Assembly (NCBI RefSeq): GCF_000332055.1
Contig: NZ_ALVZ01000196.1
Span: 1 to 50,032, forward strand
From: Xenococcus sp. PCC 7305
Lineage (GTDB): Bacteria > Cyanobacteriota > Cyanobacteriia > Cyanobacteriales > Xenococcaceae
Length of the DNA stretch: 50,032 nt
Direction: 5' to 3'
Shown here: positions 1-8,707 of the stretch, piece after piece
Layout: each line of letters opens with the position of its first letter
Numbering within the stretch: the stretch's first letter is position 1
The notes under the pieces: model-generated
Seen by the model: the letters and a program-made list of their open reading frames with translations, nothing else
What the model was told of the DNA's origin: nothing
Databases searched by the model: none
Translations under genes and position numbers: made by a program

Positions 1-58
1 AGTATCGAGTATTTATGCAGTCTTGAGGGTTCAAGGTCAATAGGAGCCCAAAAAGCTT
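1..58 (+). other. rRNA operon spacer upstream of 5S rRNA
   Basis: This stretch directly precedes the 5S rRNA and contains no open frame. By position it should be the 23S-5S spacer, possibly with the very end of 23S rRNA. I could not recognise a conserved 23S 3' end in it, so the boundary is not called. Confidence 0.55.
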
Positions 59-176
59 TCCTGGTGCTAGTAGCGCAATGGCCCCACTTCGACTCCATCC
101 CGAACTCGAAAGTGAAACGTTGCAGCGGCGAAGATACTTGGGGGGTAGCCCCCCGGAAAAATAGCTCAGTGCCAGG
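59..176 (+). rRNA. rrf: 5S ribosomal RNA
   Basis: The sequence starts TCCTGGTG and ends GCCAGG, which pair as the terminal helix of a 5S rRNA. Inside are the conserved CCATCCCGAACTCG block and the CGAAGATACTTGGGGGGTAG block typical of cyanobacterial 5S rRNA. The length of about 118 nt is normal. It is the last gene of an rRNA operon entering from the left and is followed by a terminator-like hairpin. End positions may be off by one or two bases. Confidence 0.95.
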
Positions 177-204
177 TTTATCATTCCATCAAAAAAACAA
201 CAAG

Positions 205-240
205 AAGCTCTCTTTTTTTATCAAAGAGGGCTTTTTGCTT
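205..240 (+). terminator. Rho-independent terminator of the rRNA operon
   Basis: AGCTCTCTTT pairs with AAAGAGGGCT (one G-U pair) around a 7-nt loop and is followed by TTTTT. It lies 29 nt after the 5S rRNA and just before the convergent channel gene, so it probably ends rRNA transcription. Confidence 0.8.
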
Positions 241-248
241 TAGTTATG

Positions 249-1313
249 CTACTGATTCTTTGGTAGTCTTAAGGATTTAGAGCTAATGGGGCCTAGAATC
301 CGATTGAGTTTTCGCAGCTGTTCTGCTGTTCCCATGCAGATCAAAGCATCCCCTTCCAGTATTCTGGTATCCCCTGTTGGCCCAGCGATTAAATTCCCGT
401 CAAAACGACGAATAGCTAGGACTAGAGCTCCAGATTGGGTACGAAGTTTCGCTTCTCTAAGACTTTGTTCTACATAGGGACATACTCCAGCATCGATTAA
501 GAATTCTTCTAGATAATAAGAACGATTTGCTCCAGTGATAATACCATCTACGAAATCCATAACTTGGGGTCTCAAGGCTGCTGCAGCAAGTCTTTTTCCC
601 CCTGTAATGTAAGGAGATATCACAGCATCAGCACCTGCCCTTTGCAACTTTAGAACTGCTTCTTCATTACTGGCTCTGGCGATCGCTCTTATGTTGGGAT
701 TAAGAGTTTTGGCAGATAATATAGTGTAAAGATTTTCGGCATCAGAAGGTAAAGCCGTAACTAAACAGGTTGCCCGATCGATTTTAGCTTTGAGTAAGGT
801 CTCATCGAGAGTGGCATCTCCTGAAATTACTGTATAGCCTAACATCTTAATTTCTGCTACTTCTTCTAGATCATCATCCAAAATTACAAAGGGAATCCCC
901 TCAGCAGCAAATTCTCGCACGACATAACGACCGGTACGCCCGAAACCGCATACAATATAGTGTTCCTCCAGCGCATCAATGGCAAGTTGCTCTTGTCTCA
1001 TTTTTAATCCTTCTTGAAAATATCCCTTGATTAACGCCTCGGCAAAACGATTTGCAATGTAAGCAATCGTAATTACCCCCATCAATATTAAACAAATCGT
1101 AAATAGCCTGCCTCGATCGCCTAATGTATTGATCTCAGAAAACCCTACTGTAGAAAGGGTAATAATTGTCATGTAGGCAGAATCTGAGAGGGACCATTTC
1201 TCTACTATGTGATACCAGAGAGTCCCAATCAAGACTAATCCCACTAAGGCAATCGCTCCTGCAACTAACTCTTGGCGTAAACGTTTATATTTTTCATCAA
1301 AACGATAGGGCAT
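249..1313 (-). CDS. Two-TM potassium channel with RCK (TrkA-N) regulatory domain
   Basis: Predicted inner-membrane K+ channel of 354 residues. Two membrane segments (about 15-35 and 70-88) flank a pore loop whose filter reads TVGFSE (55-60), a variant of the usual TVGYGD. An RCK/TrkA-N domain follows, with the dinucleotide-binding glycine motif G123-F-G-R-T-G128 and an acidic cluster at the end of the second strand (ILDDDLEE). A TrkA-C-like domain occupies the last 100 residues. Family knowledge indicates a tetrameric channel gated by a ligand bound to an octameric RCK ring. The gene converges on the rRNA operon and stands alone. Start ATG at 1313. Family assignment is firm. Ion selectivity is less certain because of the unusual filter. 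Confidence 0.9.
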   Translation of the reverse strand: MPYRFDEKYKRLRQELVAGAIALVGLVLIGTLWYHIVEKWSLSDSAYMTIITLSTVGFSEINTLGDRGRLFTICLILMGVITIAYIANRFAEALIKGYFQEGLKMRQEQLAIDALEEHYIVCGFGRTGRYVVREFAAEGIPFVILDDDLEEVAEIKMLGYTVISGDATLDETLLKAKIDRATCLVTALPSDAENLYTILSAKTLNPNIRAIARASNEEAVLKLQRAGADAVISPYITGGKRLAAAALRPQVMDFVDGIITGANRSYYLEEFLIDAGVCPYVEQSLREAKLRTQSGALVLAIRRFDGNLIAGPTGDTRILEGDALICMGTAEQLRKLNRILGPISSKSLRLPKNQ

Positions 1314-1483
1314 GAACGATTTTTGTCTTATGGATGCTTGTATTTATAGTCTAATTATTGTTAGCTTAGATTAATTAAGAATTAATTTGGGAATCAACTT
1401 TAGCCAGATAGCGATAGCATAAGTAAGATTACTAGTTTAATTACAGTTTCCCATAGCAAAGGAATTTTCACCAGGAGTTATTT

Positions 1484-2764
1484 GTGAGCCAATCAACTGT
1501 AGTAGATAATTTCTCTAACCAATCCGTTACTCAGCAATCTTTTGATCGTGGTGCTTTCGATGATAGTGTCATGAAAACCTATGGACGTTTTCCGATCGCT
1601 CTAGAGCGCGGCTCAGGTTGTCATGTTTGGGATAGTGACGGTCGAGAATATCTAGATTTTGTCGCTGGAATCGCTACTTGTACTCTGGGACATGCTCATC
1701 CTGCATTGATTGATAGCGTTACTCGACAAATCAAAAAACTCCATCATGTTTCCAATCTCTATTACATACCCGAACAAGGGGAATTGGCAACTTGGTTAGT
1801 TAACCATTCTTGTGCGGATAAGGTCTTTTTCTGTAATTCTGGGGCAGAGGCTAACGAAGCTGCGATTAAATTAATCAGGAAATATGCCCATACTGTCTTA
1901 GACTTTCTTGAGCAACCTGTGATTTTAACTGCGAAGGCTAGTTTCCACGGACGGACTTTAGCGACCATCACCGCTACAGGTCAAGCTAAGTATCAAAAAG
2001 ATTTTGAACCTCTAGTAGATGGTTTTGCTTATGTTCCTTATAATGATATCGTAGCCATTGAAAATGCGATCGCAGATATAGACGAGGGAAATCGTCGCGT
2101 AGCAGCAATTATGCTCGAACCTTTACAGGGAGAAGGCGGAGTTCGGCCTGGAGATCGGGAATATTTTGCCAAGTTACGGCAAATTTGTGACGAAAATAAT
2201 ATTTTGCTAGTATTCGATGAAGTGCAGGTGGGTGTTGGTCGGACAGGAAAGCTTTGGGGTTATGAAAACCTGGGAGTTGAACCTGATATTTTCACTAGTG
2301 CTAAGGGTCTAGCAGGCGGAATCCCCATCGGAGCAATGCTCTGCAAAGATTTTTGTGCGGCTTTTGAACCGGGTAATCATGCTAGTACTTTTGGCGGTAA
2401 TCCCTTTGCTTGTGCTGCTGCTTTGTCGGTGTTGCAAACCATTGAACAAGAGCAGTTGCTTGATAATGTTATTGCCCGGGGCAAACAGTTGCGGGACAGA
2501 TTGAATGCGATGGCGAGCTCTTATCCCCAGATGTTCACGGAAGTTAGAGGTTGGGGACTAATTAATGGTCTGGAACTGCAAGCTGATATTGACTTAACTT
2601 CGATTGATTTGGTCAAATCGGCTATGGATGAAGGCTTGTTACTCGCTCCTGCTGGACCTAAGGTTTTGCGCTTTGTCCCGCCTCTGATTGTCTCTGCGGA
2701 CGAAATCACTCGCGGTTGCGACATCTTAGAAAAAGTTTGTCAAACAGCTAGCTCTAAGCTCTAA
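1484..2764 (+). CDS. argD: Acetylornithine aminotransferase
   Basis: Class III PLP-dependent aminotransferase of 426 residues that transfers an amino group from glutamate to N-acetylglutamate semialdehyde in arginine synthesis. Visible motifs are the GAEANEAAIKLIRKY block, the cofactor aspartate in FDEVQVGVGRTG, and the Schiff-base lysine K274 in SAKGLAGG. The start is GTG, supported by an AGGAG Shine-Dalgarno at 1474-1478 with good spacing. The first 30 residues are a weakly conserved extension before the catalytic fold. The gene stands alone but argG is 2 kb downstream. Related ornithine or GABA aminotransferases share the fold, but sequence and context favour ArgD. Confidence 0.93.
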   Translation: MSQSTVVDNFSNQSVTQQSFDRGAFDDSVMKTYGRFPIALERGSGCHVWDSDGREYLDFVAGIATCTLGHAHPALIDSVTRQIKKLHHVSNLYYIPEQGELATWLVNHSCADKVFFCNSGAEANEAAIKLIRKYAHTVLDFLEQPVILTAKASFHGRTLATITATGQAKYQKDFEPLVDGFAYVPYNDIVAIENAIADIDEGNRRVAAIMLEPLQGEGGVRPGDREYFAKLRQICDENNILLVFDEVQVGVGRTGKLWGYENLGVEPDIFTSAKGLAGGIPIGAMLCKDFCAAFEPGNHASTFGGNPFACAAALSVLQTIEQEQLLDNVIARGKQLRDRLNAMASSYPQMFTEVRGWGLINGLELQADIDLTSIDLVKSAMDEGLLLAPAGPKVLRFVPPLIVSADEITRGCDILEKVCQTASSKL

Positions 2765-2943
2765 GAGGCTTGGCGTCCCAAATCTAGTTTTTAACTATTT
2801 GTTTTCTGCTTGCTGCTTTTCTCGGTCTCATGGGAAAAAATGTAACAAAATTGTACGAGATCTAAAGTAATCACAAAATAGTTTGAGAAACTAGAGTTTA
2901 ATGTTAAAAATCTATATTGAGAACTTTTCGGCATAACAATCGC

Positions 2944-4110
2944 ATGAAACTAGCAGCAAGAGTAAATGAGGTGTCTCCTTCTCTAACCCTGGTGATCACC
3001 GCTAAGGCAAAAGCAATGAAGGCAAAAGGGATTGACGTATGTAGCTTTAGTGCAGGAGAGCCGGATTTTCCAACGCCGCAGCATATTTGTGAAGCTGCTC
3101 AAAGGGCAATAGATGATGGGAAGACTCGATACGGTGCTGTTACTGGCGAATTGAAATTACGAGAGGCGATCGCTAAAAGATTACAAACTAAGAATAAATT
3201 GTCTTATAGTCCTGACAATATAATTGTGACCAATGGAGGCAAACATTCTCTCTATGGTTTGATTCAAGCTTTAATCGAAGCTGGGGATGAGGTGATTATT
3301 CCTGCCCCCTATTGGGTTAGTTATCCCGAAATGGTTAAACTCGCTGGGGGTACGCCAATTTTGATTGAAACGAGCGCTGCGAACAATTATCGAATCACGA
3401 CGGAGCAGCTAAGGGAAGCAATTACAGACAAAACTAAGTTATTGGTGCTCAATTCTCCTTCAAATCCTACTGGGACTGTTTATCCTCCAGCTGAAATACG
3501 CGCGATCGCGGACATTGTTGTGGAACAAGATATCTTGGTGGTTTCTGATGAGATTTACGAAAATATTCTTTATGACGATGCGGAGCATCTGAGCATTGGG
3601 GCGGTTAATCCCGAAATATTTGCTCGGACAATTACGAGTAATGGTTTTGCCAAGAGTTATTCGATGACAGGTTGGCGTGTCGGCTATGCAGCGGGGCCAT
3701 TGGAAATTATTCAAGCTATGGCAAAAATTCAGGGTCATAGTACTTCTAATATCTGTAGTTTTGCTCAATATGGTGCGATCGCAGCTTTAGAAAATTCTCA
3801 AGATTGTGTTCAAGAAATGTTGAATGCTTTTGCTGAGAGACGAGAGTTTATTTACCAAGCAATCAATGGTATTCCTGCTTTGTCTTGCCCTAAACCTGAT
3901 GGGGCATTTTATGTGTTTGTAGATATTAGTAAAACTGGGTTAAAGTCCTTAGAATTTTGTAATTCTTTATTGGATTCCTATCAAGTAGCGACAATTCCCG
4001 GAATTGCCTTTGGTGCGGATAATTGTATTCGTATTTCCTATGCAACAAGTCTAGATACGATTAAGCAAGGAATAGAAAGATTAAGTAATTTTGTTAATTC
4101 TTTGACTTAA
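2944..4110 (+). CDS. aspC: Aspartate aminotransferase, class I
   Basis: PLP-dependent aminotransferase interconverting aspartate/2-oxoglutarate and oxaloacetate/glutamate, 388 residues. It shows the [10 protein letters not shown] substrate-binding segment near the N-terminus, [15 protein letters not shown], and the PLP lysine K237 in [14 protein letters not shown]. It matches the cyanobacterial I-gamma subgroup, whose proteins begin MKLAARV, so ATG 2944 is chosen over the in-frame TTG at 2917. tsaE begins 12 nt after the stop, which suggests co-transcription. Prephenate or other aromatic activity is possible in this subgroup. Confidence 0.93.
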   Translation: MKLAARVNEVSPSLTLVITAKAKAMKAKGIDVCSFSAGEPDFPTPQHICEAAQRAIDDGKTRYGAVTGELKLREAIAKRLQTKNKLSYSPDNIIVTNGGKHSLYGLIQALIEAGDEVIIPAPYWVSYPEMVKLAGGTPILIETSAANNYRITTEQLREAITDKTKLLVLNSPSNPTGTVYPPAEIRAIADIVVEQDILVVSDEIYENILYDDAEHLSIGAVNPEIFARTITSNGFAKSYSMTGWRVGYAAGPLEIIQAMAKIQGHSTSNICSFAQYGAIAALENSQDCVQEMLNAFAERREFIYQAINGIPALSCPKPDGAFYVFVDISKTGLKSLEFCNSLLDSYQVATIPGIAFGADNCIRISYATSLDTIKQGIERLSNFVNSLT

Positions 4111-4122
4111 ATTTGATTACTA

Positions 4123-4611
4123 ATGAGTGCTAATATTCTGCAAATACCACTCCCCAATCATCAAGCGACGGAGAATCTAGGTTATCTTCTAGGCAGACAT
4201 TTACCTGCTTGCAGCACGATCTTATTAAAAGGGGATCTTGGTGCAGGGAAAACAACTTTAGTCCAAGGGATAGGAAGAGGGTTGGACATAACAGAATCGA
4301 TTGTCAGTCCAACTTTTACTCTTGTGAGCGAATATCTAGAAGGTCGGATACCTTTATATCATTTGGATTTATATCGTTTGTCGACCGAGCAGGTGACAAC
4401 TATTTATCCTGAAATTTATTGGGAAGGTATCGAAGTAGATCCTGGCATTACAGCTATTGAATGGTCGGAACGTTTGTCTTGCTATCCTCGCGATCGCATA
4501 GAAATAAGCTTAATTTATGACGAAAAAAAAGGCCGTCAAGCAACCCTGACATTATTCGGTAGTAACGACCTGAATTTAAGTTTTTTAAATGATTTAACTT
4601 TAAAGTCCTAA
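4123..4611 (+). CDS. tsaE: tRNA threonylcarbamoyladenosine synthesis ATPase TsaE
   Basis: Small P-loop ATPase of 162 residues needed, with TsaB and TsaD, to place t6A at position 37 of ANN-decoding tRNAs. The Walker A motif GDLGAGKT is at 37-44, followed by the [10 protein letters not shown] segment and the HLDLYRL motif characteristic of the YjeE/TsaE family. Length is normal. It follows aspC by 12 nt. Its last 12 bases overlap, tail to tail, the end of petG on the other strand. Confidence 0.95.
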   Translation: MSANILQIPLPNHQATENLGYLLGRHLPACSTILLKGDLGAGKTTLVQGIGRGLDITESIVSPTFTLVSEYLEGRIPLYHLDLYRLSTEQVTTIYPEIYWEGIEVDPGITAIEWSERLSCYPRDRIEISLIYDEKKGRQATLTLFGSNDLNLSFLNDLTLKS

Positions 4612-4713
4612 TTGATTACCACGTTTGTATTGCATGTAAGCAGCGAAAAACAAACCAGCCAAAGTAATAGTAATTAGACCCAATACAATACCTAAAAGTA
4701 AAGGTTCGATCAC
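4600..4713 (-). CDS. petG: Cytochrome b6f complex subunit V (PetG)
   Basis: A 37-residue single-span membrane protein found by reading the reverse strand between tsaE and argG. It begins [12 protein letters not shown] and ends in [14 protein letters not shown], which is the PetG signature (hydrophobic helix followed by QYKRGNQ). The start codon is GTG at 4713, preceded by AAGGAGA with good spacing. PetG is required for assembly and stability of the cytochrome b6f complex in thylakoids. Its 3' end overlaps the tsaE 3' end by 12 nt, so the two transcripts are convergent and complementary at their ends. The gene is short enough to be missed by length-filtered gene calling. Confidence 0.96.
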   Translation of the reverse strand: MIEPLLLGIVLGLITITLAGLFFAAYMQYKRGNQLGL

Positions 4714-4858
4714 AGAAATATCTCCTTATTTATAAATTTCTTATGTCTTAACATTCTACATTTTCCTGGATCACTTATCATTCTTCTTTACTGGTTCCTT
4801 GTTCCCTGACTATCCGTTACAATGACCTTCTGGTCTTTTTATCAACTAAATTACTAAT

Positions 4859-6061
4859 ATGGGACGTGCAAAAAAGGTTGTTTTGGCATATTCAGGTGGA
4901 GTCGACACTTCAGTATGTATTCCTTACTTAATGAACGAATGGGGAGTGGAAGAAGTTATTACTCTCGCGGCAGATTTGGGGCAAGGAGAAGAATTAAAAC
5001 CGATTCAAGAGAAAGCTTTAAGATGTGGCGCAGTCGAATCTTTGGTCGAAGATGCTACCGAAACTTTCGTTAAAGATTATGCTTTTCGTGCTATCTGTGC
5101 CAATACTTTATACGAAAATCGCTATCCTCTTTCTACCGCTTTAGCACGCCCTCTCATCGCAAAATTATTAGTCGATGCTGCCGAAAAATATGGCGCGGAT
5201 GCTGTGGCTCATGGCTGTACAGGCAAAGGTAATGACCAAGTCCGTTTTGATGTCGGAATTATGGCCTTAAACCCTAATCTCAAAGTTTTAGCTCCGGCTA
5301 GAGAATGGGGTATGAGCCGCGAAGAAGCTATTTCCTATGGAGAAAAATTTGGCATTGAGTCTCCTGTAAAAAAATCTTCTCCTTATAGTATTGATAAAAA
5401 TTTGCTTGGTCGAAGTGTGGAAGCTGGTCCCCTCGAAGATCCGATGACGGAGCCCCCCGAAGAAGTCTACGAAATGACTAGAGCGATCTCGGATACGCCA
5501 GATGAACCAGAATATGTAGAAATTGGTTTTGAACAGGGTATCCCTGTTAGTCTCAATGGCGATCTCCTAGGCCCTGTAGATTTAATTTCCCAATTAAATG
5601 GACTTGTTGGCAAACATGGTATTGGGCGCATTGATATGATCGAAAATCGTGTCGTCGGTATTAAATCACGGGAAATCTACGAAACTCCTGCATTACTCGT
5701 GCTTATTCAAGCTCACCGCGATCTAGAAAGTTTGACCCTTACTGCCGATATCACCCAATACAAGCGGGGAATTGAGCAAACCTATGGTCAATTGATCTAT
5801 CAAGGTTTATGGTACAGCCCCCTCAGACAAGCTCTAGATGCTTTTATTACTCAAACTCAAGAACGAGTAACCGGAATGATACGCATTAAATTGTTTAAAG
5901 GCAATGCTGTAATTGTTGGTCGTCGTTCTGACAATTCCATTTATACCCCTGACTTGGCAACTTATGGGGCAGATGATCAATTCGATCATAAAGCAGCCGA
6001 AGGCTTTATCTATATATGGGGTTTACCAACAAGAGTTTGGTCTAAATCAGTTAACAGTTAA
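4859..6061 (+). CDS. argG: Argininosuccinate synthase
   Basis: ATP-dependent ligation of citrulline and aspartate in arginine synthesis, 400 residues, full length. The PP-loop [10 protein letters not shown] is at residues 9-18, and [15 protein letters not shown] and [13 protein letters not shown] are conserved substrate-binding blocks. A TACAAT -10-like hexamer lies at 4817-4822, 37 nt before the ATG. No partner 35 box is convincing. petG is divergent upstream. A hairpin after the stop (6073-6109) may end transcription. Confidence 0.96.
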   Translation: MGRAKKVVLAYSGGVDTSVCIPYLMNEWGVEEVITLAADLGQGEELKPIQEKALRCGAVESLVEDATETFVKDYAFRAICANTLYENRYPLSTALARPLIAKLLVDAAEKYGADAVAHGCTGKGNDQVRFDVGIMALNPNLKVLAPAREWGMSREEAISYGEKFGIESPVKKSSPYSIDKNLLGRSVEAGPLEDPMTEPPEEVYEMTRAISDTPDEPEYVEIGFEQGIPVSLNGDLLGPVDLISQLNGLVGKHGIGRIDMIENRVVGIKSREIYETPALLVLIQAHRDLESLTLTADITQYKRGIEQTYGQLIYQGLWYSPLRQALDAFITQTQERVTGMIRIKLFKGNAVIVGRRSDNSIYTPDLATYGADDQFDHKAAEGFIYIWGLPTRVWSKSVNS

Positions 6062-6072
6062 GAGTCCCATTA

Positions 6073-6109
6073 GGCGAAATAATAATAACCAGTTATAAAT
6101 TGTTTCGCC
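6073..6109 (+). terminator. Stem-loop after argG, possible terminator
   Basis: GGCGAAA (6073-6079) pairs with TTTCGCC (6103-6109). Inside the loop ATAAC and GTTAT can also pair, giving a long interrupted hairpin 11 nt after the argG stop. The following tract (ATTGTTTATTTT) is T-rich but broken, so termination efficiency is uncertain. Confidence 0.5.
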
Positions 6110-6345
6110 ATTGTTTATTTTCCATGAATTCTATAAGTATAGTTACTTAGATTATTGATAAATGTTAAGAAAATATTTATATATATTACAGAATTGCACA
6201 ATAGTCAGTATAACGATTCCTTAATCCTCTAATCTCAATGGGAGTAGAGTTTTGTTTTCTCAATCAAAACTAGACTGCTAGGGAATTTTATGGTTCTGCA
6301 AGGTTCCGACTTTGCTCCTAGCATCCAAAACAATGGAGGGTTAAA

Positions 6346-7089
6346 ATGTCCATTCCTTTGCTCTCTTATCCTCTTTCGACACAAAATCAGCGTGTTGCTG
6401 GTTACGAAGTTCCTGGAGAAGAGCAACCCAAAATTTACTCAACGGAAAATATTCTTTCCGATTCGGAGCAGAATGATCTTGTTTGGTCAGCTTATCGGCA
6501 GATTTTTAACGAGCAGCAACTGCTTACGAGTAATCGTCAACTAGCTTTAGAATCTCAGCTCAAGGCTAACCAAATTACAGTCCGCGAGTTCGTTCGGGGA
6601 TTAGTACTCTCTCCTAACTTTCGTGAACGCAATTATGAGCCTAACAATAACTATCGTTTTGCTCAAATGTGTGTGCAAAGGGTTTTAGGCAGAGATGTTT
6701 ACGACGAGAAAGAAAAATTGGCTTGGTCAATTGTTCTGGCAACCAAAGGTATCGAAGGCTTTGTTGATGCGCTACTAAATAGTGACGAATATCTCAGTAA
6801 TTTTGGTGATGATATTGTTCCCTATCAAAGAAGGCGGATTATAGCTCAGAGAACTGAAGGTGATTTGCCCTTTGCTAGAATGCCTCGCTATGGAGCGGAT
6901 TACCGCGCTAAACTAGAAGAACTAGGATATTTTCAGGGTAAGGCTGGGGATTTATGGACTGGAATTCCTTACTATCCACCCCAAACTGCCCTATTGGTAG
7001 CTAGATTTTTGGCTATTTTTGGAGCTGTTTTTCTTGGCTTTTTGTTTTTGGCGAGCGCATTAGCTGCCTTCGGCTTGATTAGCTTATAG
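6346..7089 (+). CDS. cpcL: Membrane-anchored phycobilisome rod linker CpcL (CpcG2 type)
   Basis: Linker of 247 residues with an N-terminal PBS-linker (pfam00427-type) domain covering roughly residues 10-190: MSIPLLSYPLSTQNQRV at the start, then VREFVRGLVLSPNFRERNYEPN, VQRVLGRDVYDEKEKLAWS and VPYQRRRI. The last 35 residues (from about 212) are strongly hydrophobic, a predicted membrane anchor. Ordinary CpcG rod-core linkers lack such a tail. CpcL proteins have it and are known to build core-less, rod-only antennae that associate with photosystem I. The Shine-Dalgarno GGAGGG precedes ATG 6346 by 5 nt. A terminator and a separate promoter lie between it and cpcBA, so it is probably transcribed apart from them. 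Confidence 0.92.
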   Translation: MSIPLLSYPLSTQNQRVAGYEVPGEEQPKIYSTENILSDSEQNDLVWSAYRQIFNEQQLLTSNRQLALESQLKANQITVREFVRGLVLSPNFRERNYEPNNNYRFAQMCVQRVLGRDVYDEKEKLAWSIVLATKGIEGFVDALLNSDEYLSNFGDDIVPYQRRRIIAQRTEGDLPFARMPRYGADYRAKLEELGYFQGKAGDLWTGIPYYPPQTALLVARFLAIFGAVFLGFLFLASALAAFGLISL

Positions 7090-7216
7090 CTTTAAACCTA
7101 TAGTTCTAATCGAAAAACTCAACAGGCTCTGTTAAAAATTAACAAGTTGTAACAAATAATGGTTCGGCGCCATTGTATAAAAGTTACCTGAGGGGTAAAT
7201 GCCAGTCGGTAAAACC

Positions 7217-7252
7217 AAAAACGGTCTTTCAACTGTTCAAAGAACGTTTTTT
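7217..7252 (+). terminator. Rho-independent terminator between cpcL and cpcB
   Basis: AAAAACG-g-TCTTT pairs with AAAGA-a-CGTTTTTT around a 9-nt loop. This is a 12-bp stem with one mismatch ending in a run of six T. It lies 128 nt after cpcL and just upstream of the putative cpcBA promoter. Confidence 0.8.
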
Positions 7253-7256
7253 CAGG

Positions 7257-7287
7257 TTGACTCGCTGAGTGTAAAGTTTTCTATAAA
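7257..7287 (+). promoter_or_regulatory. Candidate sigma70-type promoter of cpcBA
   Basis: TTGACT at 7257-7262 is followed by TATAAA at 7282-7287 (19-nt spacer) or the overlapping TCTATA at 7280-7285 (17 nt). It starts right after the cpcL terminator and would give a leader of about 160 nt before cpcB. Long leaders are usual for phycocyanin operons. Inferred from sequence only. Confidence 0.6.
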
Positions 7288-7335
7288 AGCTTAACAAATA
7301 TTACTTTAAGCAAGGAAAATAATAAAAGCTCCCAA

Positions 7336-7354
7336 GAGGTTGGATATCCACCTC
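7336..7354 (+). promoter_or_regulatory. Near-perfect palindrome in the cpcB leader
   Basis: GAGGTTGGATATCCACCTC is a 19-bp near-palindrome: TGGATATCCA is perfect and is flanked by GAGG and CCTC with one extra T. It lies about 100 nt upstream of the cpcB start, inside the predicted leader. It could be an RNA hairpin affecting message stability or a dimeric protein-binding site. I do not recognise a known operator. Confidence 0.45.
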
Positions 7355-7454
7355 GGAAGAACCTTTCCACTCTAAGTAGTTGGTTACGGTTTTTGTCACA
7401 ATTTCTTTTTGAATTTCAAATAAACTCATTTACATCGAGTAGGAGATAAATTAA

Positions 7455-7973
7455 ATGTTCGACGCATTTACTAGAGTAGTATCCCAAGCAGATGCTCGTG
7501 GTGAATTCCTCTCCACTGCCCAAATCGACGCTCTAGGAGCCATGGTTGCTGAAAGCAACAAACGCATGGACGCTGTTAACCGTATTACTAGCAATGCTTC
7601 TGCAATTGTTACTAATGCAGCTCGCGCTTTATTTGCCGAGCAACCTCAACTCATTGCACCTGGTGGTAATGCTTACACTAGCCGTCGTAATGCAGCTTGC
7701 TTGCGTGATATGGAAATCATCTTGCGTTATATTAGCTATTCTATTTTCACTGGTGATGCTAGTGTATTGGAAGATCGTTGCCTTAATGGTTTGCGTGAAA
7801 CTTATCTTGCTCTAGGTACTCCTGGCGTATCTGTTGCTAACGGTGTTCAGAAAATGAAGGATGCGGCACTTGCTATTGTGAACGACAGTAACGGTATCAC
7901 TAATGGTGATTGTACTGCTTTAGCATCTGAAATTTCTGGATACTTTGACCGTGCGGCTGCCGCAGTTGCCTAA
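7455..7973 (+). CDS. cpcB: C-phycocyanin beta subunit
   Basis: Globin-like phycobiliprotein of 172 residues. It carries both bilin-binding cysteines of a phycocyanin beta chain, C82 in [10 protein letters not shown] and C153 in NGDCTA, and the asparagine N72 (PGGNAY) that is methylated in beta subunits. With CpcA it forms the trimers and hexamers of phycobilisome rods. Phycoerythrocyanin beta was considered, but PecB proteins have a different sequence around residue 72. TAGGAG precedes the ATG. Residue 79 is Asn (RRNAAC), where many CpcB have Met. cpcA follows after 79 nt. Confidence 0.98.
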   Translation: MFDAFTRVVSQADARGEFLSTAQIDALGAMVAESNKRMDAVNRITSNASAIVTNAARALFAEQPQLIAPGGNAYTSRRNAACLRDMEIILRYISYSIFTGDASVLEDRCLNGLRETYLALGTPGVSVANGVQKMKDAALAIVNDSNGITNGDCTALASEISGYFDRAAAAVA

Positions 7974-8052
7974 ATTAAATAATTCAGTTTCAGATTTCTA
8001 TTATTTAGAGTCAAACAAATAAAATTAGTAAAGTAAACGAGAACTCACAATC

Positions 8053-8541
8053 ATGAAAACTCCTTTAACCGAAGCGGTATCTTCTGCTGACTCTCAGGGT
8101 CGTTTTTTGAGTAGTACTGAAATTCAAACTGCTTTTGGTCGTTTCCGCCAAGCAAGTGCGAGTTTGGAGGCTGCTAAAACCTTAACTTCTAATGCTTCTA
8201 GCTTAATTAACGGTGCTGCTAACGCTGTCTACTCAAAATTCCCCTACACCAATAGCACTCCTGGCCCCAGTTACGCTTCCACTCCAGAAGGTAAAGCAAA
8301 ATGTTCTCGTGACATTGGCTACTATCTACGCATGGTTACTTATTGTCTGATTTCTGGTGGCACTGGTCCTATGGATGAGTATTTGATAGCTGGTTTAGAT
8401 GAAATTAACCGTGCTTATGAGCTTTCTCCTAGCTGGTATATTGAGGCTCTTAAGTATATCAAAGCTAATCATGGTTTGACAGGTGATTCTGCTGTTGAAG
8501 CGAACAGCTATTTCGACTATGCAATTAATACTCTTAGCTAG
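8053..8541 (+). CDS. cpcA: C-phycocyanin alpha subunit
   Basis: Phycobiliprotein alpha chain of 162 residues with its single bilin-binding cysteine C84 in [14 protein letters not shown]. Start MKTPLTEAV and end YFDYAIN are typical of CpcA. The alpha-84 bilin is attached by the CpcE/CpcF lyase encoded just downstream. No cpcC or cpcD rod-linker gene lies between cpcA and cpcE, where many cyanobacteria carry them. A hairpin at 8607-8660 separates it from cpcE. Confidence 0.98.
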   Translation: MKTPLTEAVSSADSQGRFLSSTEIQTAFGRFRQASASLEAAKTLTSNASSLINGAANAVYSKFPYTNSTPGPSYASTPEGKAKCSRDIGYYLRMVTYCLISGGTGPMDEYLIAGLDEINRAYELSPSWYIEALKYIKANHGLTGDSAVEANSYFDYAINTLS

Positions 8542-8606
8542 TAGGTAATTCAGTTGCAATAAGTAACTTCTGATTAATAGCTTATCTTGGTTGCTAATTA
8601 GAGTGT

Positions 8607-8660
8607 CCAGAAGAGTATGCGAATACTGTGCGTCAGGCTAGTGTTTGTTTACTTTTCTGG
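8607..8660 (+). promoter_or_regulatory. Long hairpin in the cpcA-cpcE gap
   Basis: CCAGAAGAGTA (8607-8617) can pair with TACTTTTCTGG (8650-8660) over 11 bp with one G-U pair. A smaller alternative hairpin, AGTAT/ATACT at 8613-8626, uses part of the same left arm, so the two folds compete. There is no long T run, which fits RNA processing or attenuation better than a strong terminator. Such a structure could keep lyase messages far below cpcBA messages. Confidence 0.55.
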
Positions 8661-8679
8661 GCATTGTTATGTTTGAAGT

Positions 8680-8707
8680 GATGAAGGATGAACGATGAGG
8701 GATGAGG
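8680..8707 (+). repeat. 7-base tandem repeat overlapping the cpcE start codon
   Basis: Four units GATGAAG, GATGAAC, GATGAGG, GATGAGG follow each other without gaps. The cpcE ATG (8695) lies inside unit three, and the AAGGATGA in units one and two provides the only Shine-Dalgarno-like sequence. Short tandemly repeated 7-mers (STRR) are known in cyanobacteria. Confidence 0.8.

Noticed and set aside
2848-2862. Possible NtcA site GTA...TAC upstream of aspC
   Set aside because: The spacer is nine bases, not eight, so it does not fit GTA-N8-TAC.
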